The notes beneath the pieces were generated by a model that did not search any database, was not told the origin of the DNA, and saw nothing but the letters and a program-made list of their open reading frames with translations. Below, one piece after another: positions 25,862 to 33,366 of a stretch of DNA of 64,000 nucleotides. The stretch spans positions 310,001 through 374,000 of the forward strand of contig JAZKHE010000002.1 in assembly GCA_040385525.1 (NCBI GenBank), in the 5' to 3' direction. This stretch comes from JAZKHE01 sp040385525. Its GTDB lineage: Bacteria > Bacteroidota > Bacteroidia > UBA4408. Both the position numbers and the translations under genes were made by a program. Every line of letters begins with the position of its first letter. Positions within the stretch are counted from its first letter, which is position 1.

Positions 25862-26497
25862 TTATTCAAACAAATCAAAAATAGTTTCTGAGTCGAGCAA
25901 ATGATGCGTGTGAATGCCTAGTTTTTTTGCGCTTTCTATGTGTTGTATGCTGTCGTCAATAAACAAAGTGTCTTGTCTATTTAAATTATTTTTAGAAAGC
26001 ACAAATTCAAAAATTTCGGCGTCAGGTTTTCTTAAATTTATTTCGTGCGACAAATAGATTTTATTAAACGCGCTGTTAAAATAATCAAGTGTCATTTGCT
26101 TATCTATTTGTTTAAAAAACGCATCAGCGTGTATCTTGTTGGTGTTACTTAATAAAAATGTGTTGTATTTATTTTTAAGCTGATGAATTAAATTCATTCT
26201 TTCAATAGGCAAATCAAGTAACATTGCATTCCACGCATTTTGTATGTTTTGATTTGAAATATCTAACTGCGTAATTGTTCTTATTGTGTTGTAAAAATCA
26301 TTTTCGCCAATTAAACCTTTTTCTAAATCGTTAAACAAGTTACTTTGCTTGGCTTTAGAAAATAATTCGTCAAAATTACTTACACCTAAATTTTGAAACG
26401 CTTGCGAGGTTAAATGGTAGTTTATGTTGATGATTACGGCACCAAAATCAAAAATAATGTGCTGTATAGAATTAGAAAATGTAGACTTTAACTGCAT
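25862..26497 (-). CDS. HAD superfamily phosphatase (subfamily IA, YihX-like)
   Basis: A cytoplasmic phosphatase of about 211 residues. Motif I is FDFGAVI: the nucleophile Asp is present and the second Asp of the usual DxD is a Gly, as in the YihX/glucose-1-phosphatase group. Motif II is LLSNTNK, motif III has the Lys in HEINLRKPD, and motif IV is FIDDS. Substrate unknown. The frame extends further upstream, but that part would run into the tRNA gene and its promoter; the Met at 26497 gives a normal protein. It converges on mce with a 2-base gap. Confidence 0.85.
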   Translation of the reverse strand: MQLKSTFSNSIQHIIFDFGAVIININYHLTSQAFQNLGVSNFDELFSKAKQSNLFNDLEKGLIGENDFYNTIRTITQLDISNQNIQNAWNAMLLDLPIERMNLIHQLKNKYNTFLLSNTNKIHADAFFKQIDKQMTLDYFNSAFNKIYLSHEINLRKPDAEIFEFVLSKNNLNRQDTLFIDDSIQHIESAKKLGIHTHHLLDSETIFDLFE

Positions 26498-26511
26498 AAT
26501 GTAAAAATAAG

Positions 26512-26542
26512 TTTGCAAATTAACCACAAAAAAGTAATTTTG
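26512..26542 (+). promoter_or_regulatory. Promoter of the CAU tRNA gene
   Basis: TTTG at 26512-26515, 19 bases, then TAATTTTG at 26535-26542. Both boxes and the spacing match the Bacteroidota consensus exactly. The tRNA begins 31 bases after the -7 box. This is the clearest promoter in the window. Confidence 0.8.
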
Positions 26543-26572
26543 CAGTCCTAAAATTAACTTAATTGTTAATTC

Positions 26573-26646
26573 GGGCCTATAGCTCATTCGGTTAGAGCAA
26601 CTGACTCATAATCAGTAGGTGCCTGGTTCGATTCCAGGTGGGCCCA
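26573..26646 (+). tRNA. tRNA with CAU anticodon (Met or lysidine-type Ile)
   Basis: A complete 74-base cloverleaf: acceptor GGGCCTA / TGGGCCC, D arm GCTC/GAGC, anticodon loop CTCATAA (CAT), T arm CCTGG-TTCGATT-CCAGG, discriminator A. No CCA is encoded. CAU can be elongator Met or the Ile tRNA whose C34 becomes lysidine. In E. coli, C4-G69 and C5-G68 pairs mark the Ile type, and both are present here, so I lean towards Ile2, but this rule may not transfer. The 3' part is duplicated in damaged form at 27010-27058. Confidence 0.93.
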
Positions 26647-26649
26647 CAA

Positions 26650-26678
26650 AAGCGAATCTAGATTGGGTTCGCTTTTTT
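26650..26678 (+). terminator. Terminator after the CAU tRNA (copy 1)
   Basis: AAGCGAA (26650-26656) pairs with TTCGCTT (26668-26674), followed by T residues. A second copy that matches at 23 of 25 positions lies at 27097-27121, beyond the GIY-YIG pseudogene. Confidence 0.85.
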
Positions 26679-26697
26679 ATTTTTCTCTATTTTTAAA

Positions 26698-26988
26698 ATG
26701 ATTGCTTGTTATATTCTGTATAGTGAAAAATTAAATCGATTTTACATTGGAGTAACTCAAAATGGAGTTGAAGAAAGGATAAAAAAGCATAACGAAATTT
26801 TTTACGGAAAGACTGCTTTTACAGCAATAGCAAACGATTGGAAATTATTTTTATGCATAGAAGTTGCAAATTATAATCACGCTCTACGAATTGAAAAACA
26901 GATATAGAAGATGAAAAGTAGTGTTTATGTTAAGAATTTGGCTAAATATCCAGAAATGATAGAAACTTTAAAAAATAAAACTAACTGA
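26698..26988 (+). pseudogene. GIY-YIG nuclease gene broken by one nonsense codon
   Basis: The frame begins CYILYSEKLNRFYIGVT, the GIY-YIG core (here Y-I-L / F-Y-I-G), and runs 69 codons to a TAG at 26905-26907. Without a frame change, the frame continues KMKSSVYVKNLAKYPEMIE to TGA at 26986-26988. This matches the usual C-terminal end of small Bacteroidota GIY-YIG proteins, in which the position of the TAG is normally Lys. One change, AAG to TAG, explains the break. The gene sits directly behind the tRNA terminator, between two copies of the tRNA end. The catalytic Arg/Glu region is present in part. Read-through or a sequencing error are alternatives. Confidence 0.75.
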
Positions 26989-27009
26989 TTCTATGGATTA
27001 TATTTTGGG

Positions 27010-27058
27010 CAGTAGGTTGCCTGGTTCTTCCGATAGCTATCGGAACAGGTGGGCCCAC
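27010..27058 (+). repeat. Damaged second copy of the tRNA 3' end
   Basis: CAGTAGGTTGCCTGGTTC at 27010-27027 and ACAGGTGGGCCCAC at 27045-27058 match the anticodon-stem-to-3'-end part of the CAU tRNA (26613-26647). The T loop is replaced by the palindrome at 27028-27045. No 5' half of a tRNA is present, so it is not a functional gene. Confidence 0.75.
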
Positions 27059-27083
27059 ACAACTCTCCCGATTACTATCGGAA
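27028..27083. repeat. Two GATAGCTATC-type palindromes
   Basis: TTCCGATAGCTATCGGAA at 27028-27045 is a perfect 18-base palindrome placed in the T loop of the tRNA remnant. A related imperfect copy, with CCGAT at 27068-27072 and ATCGG at 27078-27082, follows. Palindromes of this kind are frequent between genes in Bacteroidota. Confidence 0.65.
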
Positions 27084-27096
27084 CAAGTGATTGAAT

Positions 27097-27127
27097 AAGC
27101 GAATCTAAATTAGGTTCGCTTTTTTTG
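27097..27127 (+). terminator. Terminator, copy 2
   Basis: Second copy of the tRNA terminator: AAGCGAA (27097-27103) with TTCGCTT (27115-27121) and a T run. It differs from copy 1 at two loop-side bases. Confidence 0.8.
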
Positions 27128-27272
27128 TGTTTTGAATTTTAAAGCCCTAGCTAAATTTTTATTCTTGGCACTCCATTTGCTTTTATTAAAATCAAGTGAA
27201 ATAATTTAAAGTGGTTTTGTTATTTTTTTTAACTTTATAAAACCCAAAGAGGCTGTAGTTGATAAACGAATT

Positions 27273-27794
27273 ATGCGATATACTTTTTTATTTGTAGTTA
27301 CCTTGTTTTTCTTAAGCTTTGATGCAATTGCTCAAAAGGGACAAAAAACACAAAAAGTTCAGCCTCAGCACGAAGAAATTATATATTCTTTTGTAACATC
27401 AGAAAACAAAACGGTAGTAATAGCTTTTGAAAAGCAACAAAATTATGTTGTGTTTAGATATGGAACGAATGAAAAAGTTGAGGTTGAAATTAGAGAATCG
27501 AAAACTACTGCAGAAAAAAAATTCAAATATTCTTTTTTTAAACGAGGTACTCCAAAACACACTAATTACTTAGATTTGAATTACTTAAATGTAAATGTTG
27601 GCGCTACACAATATGTTATTTTTGAAGATTATATTGCATTAGGTGTGGAGCCCGAAATAGGCATTATTATTACCGATGCCAATATTGGCGATAGAAAAGA
27701 AATTAAAGGAGATCTTACAACTAAAAAAGGAAGCTTAAACTTTTTTAAAGAAAACGAAGATTTTGTAGAAATGTCTACAAGTGTTTTTCGTTAA
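27273..27794 (+). CDS. Hypothetical secreted protein
   Basis: The protein has 173 residues with a signal peptide of about 20 residues (ending IAQ). The rest is predicted beta-rich, with a Tyr- and Lys-rich middle. I do not recognise a family. It stands alone and its end overlaps the convergent queD gene by four bases. Confidence 0.65.
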   Translation: MRYTFLFVVTLFFLSFDAIAQKGQKTQKVQPQHEEIIYSFVTSENKTVVIAFEKQQNYVVFRYGTNEKVEVEIRESKTTAEKKFKYSFFKRGTPKHTNYLDLNYLNVNVGATQYVIFEDYIALGVEPEIGIIITDANIGDRKEIKGDLTTKKGSLNFFKENEDFVEMSTSVFR

Positions 27795-28243
27795 TTATCT
27801 GCTGCATGCCATTCAACAAATGACGTAGCTGTTTCTCTCAGTTTTAATGAATGTAATTTAACTTGTTTAGGTAAATGAATTTGTAACACTTTAGCAAATT
27901 CAATAATCATATTTTCGCAAGTTGGTTGAAAATCCATTTTAAAAAAATTATCGCCATAGCCATAATCAGCTGGATTTAACTTAGCATGTGGCGTTTTTGC
28001 ATTAACCATAAAAGCATGATCGTATTTATCTACCACATGTTCTTTTACAATTTTTTTTATGTCGCCAAAGTCAATTACCATTCCGTTTTTTACGTTGTTA
28101 ATGTCGTCAATTGGTTTACCCGATACCGTAACCGATAAATGATACGAATGCCCGTGTACATTTTTACAAGCACCATCGTAACCGTATAAGGCGTGCGCCA
28201 TTTCAAACGTAAACTCTTTGGTAACTCTAATGTTATTTTTCAT
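27791..28243 (-). CDS. queD: 6-carboxy-5,6,7,8-tetrahydropterin synthase
   Basis: Makes 6-carboxytetrahydropterin from dihydroneopterin triphosphate on the way to queuosine. The 150-residue protein has zinc ligands His17, His30 and His32 (the last two in the HGH motif), the catalytic Cys26 and the C-terminal Glu in LRETATS. This is the T-fold of the PTPS/QueD family. It overlaps the HAD gene upstream by 11 bases, so both are co-translated. A plain 6-pyruvoyltetrahydropterin synthase is the alternative. Confidence 0.9.
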   Translation of the reverse strand: MKNNIRVTKEFTFEMAHALYGYDGACKNVHGHSYHLSVTVSGKPIDDINNVKNGMVIDFGDIKKIVKEHVVDKYDHAFMVNAKTPHAKLNPADYGYGDNFFKMDFQPTCENMIIEFAKVLQIHLPKQVKLHSLKLRETATSFVEWHAADN

Positions 28244-28625
28244 CGCTCTCGTCTTGTTTATTCCACACCGTAAATGTAGAAATATCGTTTAAAGTATTGC
28301 TCCAATTTCCTTTAAAAGAAATGGCTCTGTCGTCTATATAAATGTCTGCCATTGGTTTTCCAGCAGTCCAAATTTTATCAAAAGGAATTTCGTGCGTTTT
28401 TAACCATTCTTCCATCAATAATTTTTGGTCGGGCTCATCTTTTTTTCTGAAGATAAAATTATTTCTAGTACTAAAAATCATCAAATAATGGCCTTCACTT
28501 TTTAATTTTTCTAAAGCTTCTTTTGTTCCTGCAACAGGATTGTCATAAATAGCACCGCCATTCCAGCCTTTAGAATATTCGTGAATTACGCCGTCAAAAT
28601 CGATTGCAATTTTTAGTTTTTTCAT
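28233..28625 (-). CDS. Small HAD-like hydrolase linked to queD
   Basis: The protein has 130 residues. Motif I is DFDGVIH with Asp9 and Asp11; motif II is FSTR; a Lys at GKPMADIYIDD carries the motif III/IV function. It has no cap domain of note, so it is a minimal HAD fold. Its start is upstream of queD on the - strand and its last 11 bases overlap the queD start. The tight coupling suggests a role in the same pathway, for instance phosphate removal from a pterin or deoxynucleotide, but this is inference. Confidence 0.8.
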   Translation of the reverse strand: MKKLKIAIDFDGVIHEYSKGWNGGAIYDNPVAGTKEALEKLKSEGHYLMIFSTRNNFIFRKKDEPDQKLLMEEWLKTHEIPFDKIWTAGKPMADIYIDDRAISFKGNWSNTLNDISTFTVWNKQDESDEK

Positions 28626-28644
28626 TATTCTGTAATTTTACCTA

Positions 28645-28652
28645 CAAAGGTA
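28645..28652 (-). promoter_or_regulatory. -7 box (TACCTTTG) ahead of the HAD-queD pair
   Basis: Reads TACCTTTG on the - strand, an exact -7 match, 19 bases ahead of the HAD start. No -33 box was found at the usual distance. It lies back to back with the promoter of the B12 operon. Confidence 0.35.
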
Positions 28653-28659
28653 AAAAATC

Positions 28660-28688
28660 TTGTGCTAAATAAAATTTTTATACATTTG
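28660..28688 (+). promoter_or_regulatory. Promoter of the cobalamin-riboswitch operon
   Basis: TTG at 28660-28662, 18 bases, then TACATTTG at 28681-28688. This is close to the Bacteroidota consensus. It is placed about 32 bases ahead of the riboswitch, as needed for the RNA to include the whole aptamer. Confidence 0.6.
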
Positions 28689-28720
28689 CGCTGTTAATGG
28701 TTTTTGAGTTTTAATAATTT

Positions 28721-28910
28721 AAAGCTAAAAATTAAAAGGGAATGTGGTGAAAATCCGCAACAGTTCCCGCTGCTGTAAGTTCTAAATGTGTTTTTAACAA
28801 TCTTTGCCACTGTTTGCAAAAGCGAATGGGAAGGCGTTAAAAAACTGAACGAGTCAGAAGACCTGCCAATAACAACATAAACTTTGTGCTTTCGGAGAAA
28901 AAGCAATAGG
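28721..28910 (+). promoter_or_regulatory. Cobalamin riboswitch
   Basis: The conserved core is clear: GTGAAAATCCGCAACAGTTC at 28747-28766, CCCGCTGCTGTAAG just after, TGCCACTG at 28805-28812, GGGAAGGCG near 28828, and the B12 box AGTCAGAAGACCTGCC at 28852-28867. AAAGC (28721-28725) can pair with GCTTT (28888-28892) to close the element; the same GCTTT can pair instead with AAAGC at 28900-28904. This gives a possible switch. There is no T tract, so control may be at translation. It lies just ahead of the TonB receptor gene. Confidence 0.93.
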
Positions 28911-28979
28911 TTGCAACTTGTTTAGGTAACACTTAATTGGTTTTGGCTTAGTTTTCTTAAAGCACGCAATTTTTATTAA

Positions 28980-30884
28980 ATGCGTATTTGCTTTGTGCTT
29001 TTATTTTTTTACAATTTTTGTTTTGCTCAGCAGAGTATAACGGATAGTGTATATGTAATTAAGCAAGTAGAAATACAATCGGGTAAAAATCAATTTTATA
29101 AAAAAGCGAGTAAAAACCAAAGTTTAGATTCTAGCATAATTGATTTGCAAAACTTTTCGCTTGCAGATATTTTAAATAGAAAATCGCCTGTGTTTGTAAA
29201 AAATTACGGACAAGGTGCATTGGCTACACCTTCGTTTAGAGGAACATCTGCCAATCATACAGCGGTAGTGTGGAACGGTTTTAATTTGCAAAGCGCTATG
29301 AACGGAACTTTTGATTTATCATTAGTGCCTGCATTTTTGTTAGATAATGTGGAGCTGAATTATGGCGGACAAAGCGCACTTTATGGAAGTGGTGCAATTG
29401 GCGGAGTAATACAATTATATTCTCAGCCAAAATTTCAAAATGATTTTACAGTTCAATTGTATGCTAGTTATAATTCTATTTTAGATAGAATGAATGGAAT
29501 TAAAGTAAATTATTCCACATCAAAATCGCATACTGTTTTAAAATATTTAAATCAAGATAATAAAAACGAGTATCAATTTTATAATTATTCAAAACCTAAA
29601 TCGCCATTGGAAATTCAGAAAAATGCAAGCCAAAAATCGAATGCAATTGTTTTTGAAAATTATTTAAACTTAAAAAATAATCAAGTAGTAAGTTTTAAAA
29701 CATGGTATCAAAAAAACGATAGAAATATTCCATCTTCTATTTTTTACAATTTGGGTTCTGCCAACCAACAAGATGAAAACCTGCGTGTTTGTGCCGATTG
29801 GATGAAGTATTGGGGTAAAACAAAACTGTCAGTTAGGGTTGCAAACCTTAACGAAAATATTGTTTATGAAGACAGTTTATCGTTTTTAAAATCGGTAAGC
29901 AATTCTAACACTTCTATTTTTGAAGCAGATGTAAAAAGAGAAATTTTACCAAATCATTATTTAGAGTTAGGAACAAATGTTACTTACATTGCTGGCAAAA
30001 GTAATGGCTATTCTTCACTTAATCCAGTAATAAATAAACAAGCACTTTTGCTTTCGTATAAAGCTTTGTTTTTAAAAAATTTATCTGGAATATTTTCTGC
30101 ACGACAAGAAATATTTAATGGAAAAGTAGTTCCTTTTACTTTTTCGGGAAGTTTAAATTACACAATTTTAAAGCAATTAGAATTGTTTGTAAAAGCATCT
30201 AAAAACTACAGACTACCTACCTTTAACGATTTATATTGGCAACCTGGAGGTAATATAAATCTATTGCCAGAACAAGGCTATTGCGAAGAAATTGGTTTGA
30301 CTTATGAAATAAAAAACACCAAAAATGAATTAAGAATTGAAAATACACTTTACAATAAAAATATAAAAAATTGGATTATTTGGTTGCCACAGTTTGGTTA
30401 CTGGAGTCCGCAAAACATTTTGCAAGTGTGGAGTAGAGGATACGAAGCAGCTATAAATGGAAATGTTGCAATGAAAAAAGCAATTGTGTTTTTTGATGTT
30501 CGATACAATTATGCTTTATCAACCAATCAAAAAACAAATTCGCCAAACGATGCTTCGCTAAATAAACAGCTAATTTATGTGCCTATTTATAACACGCAAT
30601 CTACAATAGGCTTTGCGTATAAAAAATTTAAAATAGATTACAATCACACTTACACGTATTATAGATATACAACGTCTGATAATAATTATTACTTAGATCC
30701 ATTTCAAATTTCAAATTTATCAGCTTCATACATAACCAAGCAATATAAAAATTGTGCGGTAACACTTGCTGCTCAAGTTAATAATTTATTTAGCAAGCAA
30801 TACGAAGTGCTTGCTGGCAGGCCAATGCCAATCCGTTTTTATCAATTATCATTAACTCTAAAATTTAATAAATCTCAATTATGA
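28980..30884 (+). CDS. TonB-dependent outer-membrane receptor, probable cobalamin importer (BtuB-like)
   Basis: A 634-residue outer-membrane beta-barrel with a signal peptide (cleaved near CFAQ, residue 17). The plug domain lies at about 30-155, with LADILNRKSPVFVKNYG, STSFRGTS-like PSFRGTSANHTAVVWNG and LYGSGAIGGVIQL. The barrel ends in LSLTLKFNKSQL, a typical aromatic/hydrophobic terminal strand region. It lacks the N-terminal carboxypeptidase-like domain of SusC proteins. The cobalamin riboswitch just upstream makes B12 or a related corrinoid the likely cargo. ATGA overlap with the next gene shows coupling. Confidence 0.9.
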   Translation: MRICFVLLFFYNFCFAQQSITDSVYVIKQVEIQSGKNQFYKKASKNQSLDSSIIDLQNFSLADILNRKSPVFVKNYGQGALATPSFRGTSANHTAVVWNGFNLQSAMNGTFDLSLVPAFLLDNVELNYGGQSALYGSGAIGGVIQLYSQPKFQNDFTVQLYASYNSILDRMNGIKVNYSTSKSHTVLKYLNQDNKNEYQFYNYSKPKSPLEIQKNASQKSNAIVFENYLNLKNNQVVSFKTWYQKNDRNIPSSIFYNLGSANQQDENLRVCADWMKYWGKTKLSVRVANLNENIVYEDSLSFLKSVSNSNTSIFEADVKREILPNHYLELGTNVTYIAGKSNGYSSLNPVINKQALLLSYKALFLKNLSGIFSARQEIFNGKVVPFTFSGSLNYTILKQLELFVKASKNYRLPTFNDLYWQPGGNINLLPEQGYCEEIGLTYEIKNTKNELRIENTLYNKNIKNWIIWLPQFGYWSPQNILQVWSRGYEAAINGNVAMKKAIVFFDVRYNYALSTNQKTNSPNDASLNKQLIYVPIYNTQSTIGFAYKKFKIDYNHTYTYYRYTTSDNNYYLDPFQISNLSASYITKQYKNCAVTLAAQVNNLFSKQYEVLAGRPMPIRFYQLSLTLKFNKSQL

Positions 30885-32386
30885 AAAACAAATTTTACAT
30901 TTTAATCGTTTCCTTGCTTTTTATTTTTAATGCAAGTTTTGCTCAACTTATAAATCATCAAGTAGTTGTTGTAAGTGGTGGTAATTTTAGTAATACTAGC
31001 GAAAAAGTAAGGATAGGAACTTACAAACCATTTAGCAAAAACTATTATCAGTTTGATAGTATTGACGGTAACTTTACAAATGTTGCATTAGTTAACGAAG
31101 GAAAACTTTTTGTTAACGCTAAAGATATTTTATATAAATACGATTTAGATACTTACACGCGCGAATTGCAAGCAACAATTCCAGGCGTTAGTGCAATTGC
31201 TGTATCTGGCAATAAATTAGTTGTTGCAAGAAATTATGGAGCTAGCGATAATTATGTTCAAATTTTAAACAAAACAAATTTATCTTTTATTGCGTCTATA
31301 CCGCAAGTTAGTGACGAGTGCCATAGCCTTGTAATTGTTGGCGATACTGCATATGTTTCGGTACCAGGTAATTGGATGGCAACAACAGGAAAAATTGCAA
31401 TGATAAATTTGGCCACAAATACTTTTATAACTGAAATTGATTTAGGAGCAAATGGCGCTGGAATAAAAAATTTATATGTACGCGGTAATTTTATTTATTC
31501 TATTAATACTGAAAATAAAGTAATAACTAAATTAAATACTGTTGATAGAAGTTTTACACATAATGTACTATCAACTGCTAACTTGTCTTCTCCAGCTGGT
31601 GTTTGGGGCGATACACTTTATACTTCTTTAGAAGGAAGTCAGTGGAGTTCAGAAAATTTAGGGACTTTAAGTTTAACTTCTTTTACCGCTTTTAACACAA
31701 AAAAACTTACAGGCAATTTTTCTAATTCGTTGTTAGATACTGTTACTTCAAAACTATTTTGTGCAAAAACAGATTATAGTTCTTATGGAGATTTTTTAGT
31801 TTATGATTTGCAAGGAAATAGATTGGATAGTGTAAGAGTTGGTGTATCGCCCGATGCTTTTGGTATTGATTATAGAACAACGCATGCGGTAGATTTTTCA
31901 TTAAGTAAAACAAACGCATTAGATACTGATGTAATTACAATTTCTCCTTTTTCAACTGGAACTGTTACAAGTTATAACTGGACTATAACTCCTGCTGTAG
32001 AGTTTGTAGAAGGAACAAACAGTAGTTCTGCTTCTCCAAAAATTAAAGCAATAGCAGGAAATTATTCAGTTAAATTAAACGCTAATTTTGCAAGTGGAAG
32101 TGATGTAGAGTATAGAAAAAACATTTTAACTATTAACTCAACAGTATCAATAGCAGACGTAACAAAAAGTAATGTTAAGTTATTTCCTAACCCAGCGACA
32201 GATGTTTTAACTATTTATGATTTTATTGGTAATGCTGTTTTTGTTGATGTTCAAGGCAAAGTTGTAAAGTCGGTTTCAATAACTGAAAATACTAAAATAA
32301 ATATTTCTAACTTAGAGAATGGAATTTACTTTGTTCATTTAAGTAATTCAACAACAAAAAGTGTTTTAAAATTTGTAAAACAATAA
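30881..32386 (+). CDS. Type-IX-secreted beta-propeller protein of the B12 operon (BtuG-like candidate)
   Basis: The product has 501 residues: signal peptide (ending SFAQ, residue 21), then about 300 residues of YncE/DUF5074-like beta-propeller repeats such as ISAIAVSGNKLVVARN-type strands, then a PKD-like segment near 345-415, then an A-type sorting domain (FPNPATDVLTIYDFIG to LKFVKQ). In Bacteroides, BtuG is a surface beta-propeller that captures cobalamin for BtuB. The position between the receptor and another propeller makes the same role likely here, with surface anchoring by type IX secretion instead of lipid. The match is by fold and context only. Confidence 0.78.
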   Translation: MKNKFYILIVSLLFIFNASFAQLINHQVVVVSGGNFSNTSEKVRIGTYKPFSKNYYQFDSIDGNFTNVALVNEGKLFVNAKDILYKYDLDTYTRELQATIPGVSAIAVSGNKLVVARNYGASDNYVQILNKTNLSFIASIPQVSDECHSLVIVGDTAYVSVPGNWMATTGKIAMINLATNTFITEIDLGANGAGIKNLYVRGNFIYSINTENKVITKLNTVDRSFTHNVLSTANLSSPAGVWGDTLYTSLEGSQWSSENLGTLSLTSFTAFNTKKLTGNFSNSLLDTVTSKLFCAKTDYSSYGDFLVYDLQGNRLDSVRVGVSPDAFGIDYRTTHAVDFSLSKTNALDTDVITISPFSTGTVTSYNWTITPAVEFVEGTNSSSASPKIKAIAGNYSVKLNANFASGSDVEYRKNILTINSTVSIADVTKSNVKLFPNPATDVLTIYDFIGNAVFVDVQGKVVKSVSITENTKINISNLENGIYFVHLSNSTTKSVLKFVKQ

Positions 32387-33366
32387 TGAGGTATTTTGCT
32401 TTTTTTTTAATTTTTATTTCAGTTAATTGCTTTGCACAGTTTGCTCCACCTGCCGGTCAAGCAGGAACTACAGCAATTGATGGAACTAGCTCTGTATTTG
32501 TAAATTGGGCAAATGCATGCACAGTTACAAGGGGTTATGTAAACGTTTCCAATACTTCAGCAGGATTTGCTAGCACAGGTTTAGCCTCTTCTGCATGTGG
32601 CAAAGCGTTAGAAAGTGGAACCTTGAGTTTGGGAGATGGTGGTTCTGCAATTTTAACTTTTCCTTTCGGAATAATGAATGGGAGTGGAGCTGACTTTGCT
32701 GTATTTGAAAATAGTTTTAGCGATGATTTTTTAGAACTAGCTTTTGTGGAAGTTAGTTCAGATGGAACAAATTATTTTCGATTTCCTGCAACATCAAATA
32801 CACAAGTCAGTACGCAAGTAGGCACTTTTGATTTATTAGACGCAACTAAACTAAATAATTTAGCGGGTAAATATCGTGCAGGTTATGGAACACCATTTGA
32901 TTTAGAAGAATTAAAAAATGAAGCAGGTTTAGATGTAAATAAAATTACACACATAAAAATTATTGATGTTGTAGGCAGTATAAACGCAACACATGGAACA
33001 AAAGATGAAAATGATAATTTAATTAACGATCCGTTTCCTACTGAATTTGCTGCCGGTGGTTTTGATTTGGATGCAATTGGTGTTATTAATCAAAATGCAA
33101 TTGCTGGTTTTTTAGAACAAACGAATTCTTCTGTTTTTTCTTGTTATCCTAACCCCGCAAACTCTAATAGCGATTTTTTTATTGAAACAAATTTACAATC
33201 AACTGCAACGGCAATTGTTTACAATGCATTAGGAAGTGTTGTTTTTGAAAATGAAATAAAACCATTTACAAAAAACGAATTAAAATTAAATGCAGGAATT
33301 TATTTTATACACATAGTTTCTGAGAACCATATTTTTCAAACGCAAAAGCTAATTGTAAATGAATAA
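32386..33366 (+). CDS. Type-IX-secreted surface protein of unknown fold in the B12 operon
   Basis: The protein has 326 residues: signal peptide (ending CFAQ), a 220-residue domain with conserved-looking motifs (LGDGGSAILTFPFGI, GADFAVFENSF, ELAFVEVSSDG, KYRAGYGTPFDLEEL, ITHIKIIDVVGS, GGFDLDAIGVIN), then a type IX sorting domain starting at CYPNPANS. I have seen this pattern as unnamed cell-surface proteins but know no function. It overlaps the preceding gene by one base and the next by eight. I infer that it acts on corrinoids or helps assemble the receptor complex. Confidence 0.75.
   Translation: MRYFAFFLIFISVNCFAQFAPPAGQAGTTAIDGTSSVFVNWANACTVTRGYVNVSNTSAGFASTGLASSACGKALESGTLSLGDGGSAILTFPFGIMNGSGADFAVFENSFSDDFLELAFVEVSSDGTNYFRFPATSNTQVSTQVGTFDLLDATKLNNLAGKYRAGYGTPFDLEELKNEAGLDVNKITHIKIIDVVGSINATHGTKDENDNLINDPFPTEFAAGGFDLDAIGVINQNAIAGFLEQTNSSVFSCYPNPANSNSDFFIETNLQSTATAIVYNALGSVVFENEIKPFTKNELKLNAGIYFIHIVSENHIFQTQKLIVNE

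Noticed and set aside
26497..26587. Longer N-terminus of the HAD phosphatase
   Set aside because: The extension runs over the tRNA promoter and into the tRNA gene. The internal Met gives a normal HAD start.
27010..27058. Second tRNA gene
   Set aside because: The 5' half, D arm and anticodon loop are missing and the T loop is replaced by a palindrome.
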